Assembly: GCA_002403855.1 (NCBI GenBank)
Contig: DHIO01000026.1
Coordinates: forward strand, 98,580-121,647
Source of the DNA: Acidimicrobiia bacterium UBA4744
Lineage (GTDB): Bacteria; Actinomycetota; Acidimicrobiia; Spongiisociales; UBA4744
Length of the DNA: 23,068 bases
Direction of reading: 5' to 3'
The notes beneath the pieces were generated by a model, which was not told the DNA's origin, ran no database searches, and saw only the letters and a list, made by a program, of their open reading frames with translations. The position numbers and the translations under genes were made by a program. Shown here one piece after another: positions 22,045 to 23,068 of this stretch (the first letter of the stretch is position 1; each line of letters opens with the position of its first letter).

Positions 22045-22063
22045 CCTCGCTCGCGGAGGAAAA

Positions 22064-23068
22064 GTGGGAAACAACGACTTCGCCGCAGGCGACCCCTGGG
22101 GTCTGCCGATAGAGGAATCTGAAGACTTCGAGCTCGGCGGGATCCGCCCCGAGGAGGAACCGCCCTCACTAGAGGGCGAACCCGAAGAAGACCTCCACGC
22201 CGAAGAGATCGAACCCACCGAAGCTGCAGAAGAAGACACGGGTTTCGACGAACACCCGGCCGACGCCGAAGCGCATCCTGGAGAAACAACCGATGAGCCC
22301 GACGCCGAATCCGCCGATCTGGATTCGAGGCCGTCCGAGACCGAGCCTCTGCCGGCATCTGAACCCGAACCCCACGAAGAAGCTCCAGGGGTCTGGGCCG
22401 AGGAAGATGAAGAGGGCGACGCGGGCAGGGCGCGTGCGCCTCTCTCGCAGATGATTGCCGCCGCTCAGAGCATCGTCAGCTCCGTACAGGGAGACGAACC
22501 CGGCGAGTCGGGCGACGGGAGACTGGTCGAACCCCATGGTGCCGAACAAACCGCCCAGGAAGAAACAGCCGAAACTGAACAGCCCTCGGCCGTCGAAGGG
22601 ACCGAGGTGCCACAGGCATCGGGATTCGCCCCTCTCGACATTCCGGCCGGAGACGATGACCTGCCTCAGGAGCCGCCGTCGTGGATGATCGAAGACGGAG
22701 GAGACGACCAGGAGCCTCCCACGCCGCACGACACCGAGGGATTCCCTGAGCCGGCAGACACCCACACGACCGACGACGAACGAACCTTCACCCCCGAGGA
22801 CATTGAGGCTTCTCTGGCCGGACTCGCCACTACCGAGCCTGCCGGGGTCCCTTTTGCTGAGGACCGATTTGAAACACCCGGGGCAGAAGAACCCGAGCGT
22901 GACTACGGGTTGGGGGATGTGGACATGGACTCGGCTCCGGGCGTGTATAGCGAATTGCACGACCTGGCAGATCAAGATGAACAAGCGGAGGCGCTGCTTC
23001 GAGAGGCTGCAGAGGCCTTCGGTCAAGCCGAGCAAGCGGTCGAATCCCTCGAAGAAGACACCGAACCG
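22064..23068 (+). CDS. Long acidic, low-complexity protein of unknown function (3' end cut by window edge)
   Basis: An open frame of 335 codons runs unbroken from GTG 22064 to the edge. It starts after a strong GGAGG four bases upstream. The product is extremely rich in Glu, Asp, Pro and Ala, with few lysines, and so is predicted to be disordered. Exceptions are a short helix-forming segment (about 126-144, APLSQMIAAAQSIVSSVQG), a patch with PPSWMIED (about 206-213) and an Ala/Glu-rich helical end (about 305-330, QAEALLREAAEAFGQAEQAVESL) that could start a coiled coil. No signal peptide or membrane span is seen. It diverges from trmD. I cannot name the family. The missing C-terminal part may contain the functional domain, for example a membrane or DNA-binding domain, with this being only the linker. 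The antisense reading frame is judged spurious. Confidence 0.75.
   Translation, partial: MGNNDFAAGDPWGLPIEESEDFELGGIRPEEEPPSLEGEPEEDLHAEEIEPTEAAEEDTGFDEHPADAEAHPGETTDEPDAESADLDSRPSETEPLPASEPEPHEEAPGVWAEEDEEGDAGRARAPLSQMIAAAQSIVSSVQGDEPGESGDGRLVEPHGAEQTAQEETAETEQPSAVEGTEVPQASGFAPLDIPAGDDDLPQEPPSWMIEDGGDDQEPPTPHDTEGFPEPADTHTTDDERTFTPEDIEASLAGLATTEPAGVPFAEDRFETPGAEEPERDYGLGDVDMDSAPGVYSELHDLADQDEQAEALLREAAEAFGQAEQAVESLEEDTEP

Noticed and set aside
22008..22358. Extended N-terminus for TrmD
   Set aside because: It runs antisense to the acidic gene and is Arg-rich nonsense; the family start VRISIITLFPG is at the GTG 22007.
22169..23035. 288-codon minus-strand open frame at the right edge, Phe/Gly/Val-rich
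   Set aside because: It is the mirror of the acidic plus-strand gene (Glu/Asp codons read as Phe/Leu/Val) and has no plausible ribosome site; the plus frame has GGAGG at the right distance.
1..23068. tRNA, rRNA, CRISPR array or IS element
   Set aside because: Scanning by eye for T-loop patterns, regular direct repeats and transposase motifs gave nothing convincing.

Overview
This window is a GC-rich bacterial chromosome segment made almost entirely of housekeeping genes, nearly all on the minus strand. The gene set and order point to Actinomycetota: trmD-rplS-lepB-(DUF2469)-yraN-comM-dprA-xerC-whiG-like sigma-rpsB-tsf-pyrH-frr-cdsA-dxr-rseP-ispG-proS-rimP-nusA-infB. A short Thermus-like EF-Ts, a DUF2469 protein and a FliA/WhiG-type sigma just upstream of rpsB suggest a deep-branching actinobacterium such as Acidimicrobiia. 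That class-level placement is inference. Start codons are mixed ATG/GTG with one probable TTG, and many genes overlap or abut.

Reading the minus strand from right to left: trmD (22007-21324) diverges from a long, very acidic plus-strand protein that runs off the right edge. rplS follows with its own strong promoter, then lepB, DUF2469 and yraN. A plus-strand cassette (17710-19466) then interrupts the conserved order. It holds an unrecognised 127-aa protein, a coupled HAD hydrolase, a 37-aa single-pass membrane peptide and a 69-aa Cys/His zinc-ribbon-like protein. A 61-aa minus-strand gene with its own Cys/His motif diverges from the cassette. Its Shine-Dalgarno lies in a 7-bp hairpin, and a terminator-like hairpin follows the gene.

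The minus-strand series resumes with comM, dprA, xerC and the sigma gene, coupled by overlaps or short gaps (natural transformation/DNA processing, chromosome dimer resolution, alternative sigma). Next is a translation block, rpsB-tsf-pyrH-frr, behind an extended -10 promoter and a structured leader. It runs into cdsA (phospholipid precursor) by a 4-bp overlap, then dxr, rseP and ispG (MEP isoprenoid pathway plus site-2 protease), and an archaeal/eukaryote-like proS. The last block is rimP-nusA-infB (ribosome maturation, transcription elongation, translation initiation), with infB cut by the left edge.

No rRNA, tRNA, CRISPR array, IS element or prophage is visible. The items most worth a second look are the plus-strand cassette with its small Cys/His proteins, the divergent control region at 17544-17709, the truncated acidic protein at the right edge, the long acidic extensions on CdsA and NusA, and the absence of rnhB and ylxR from their usual places.
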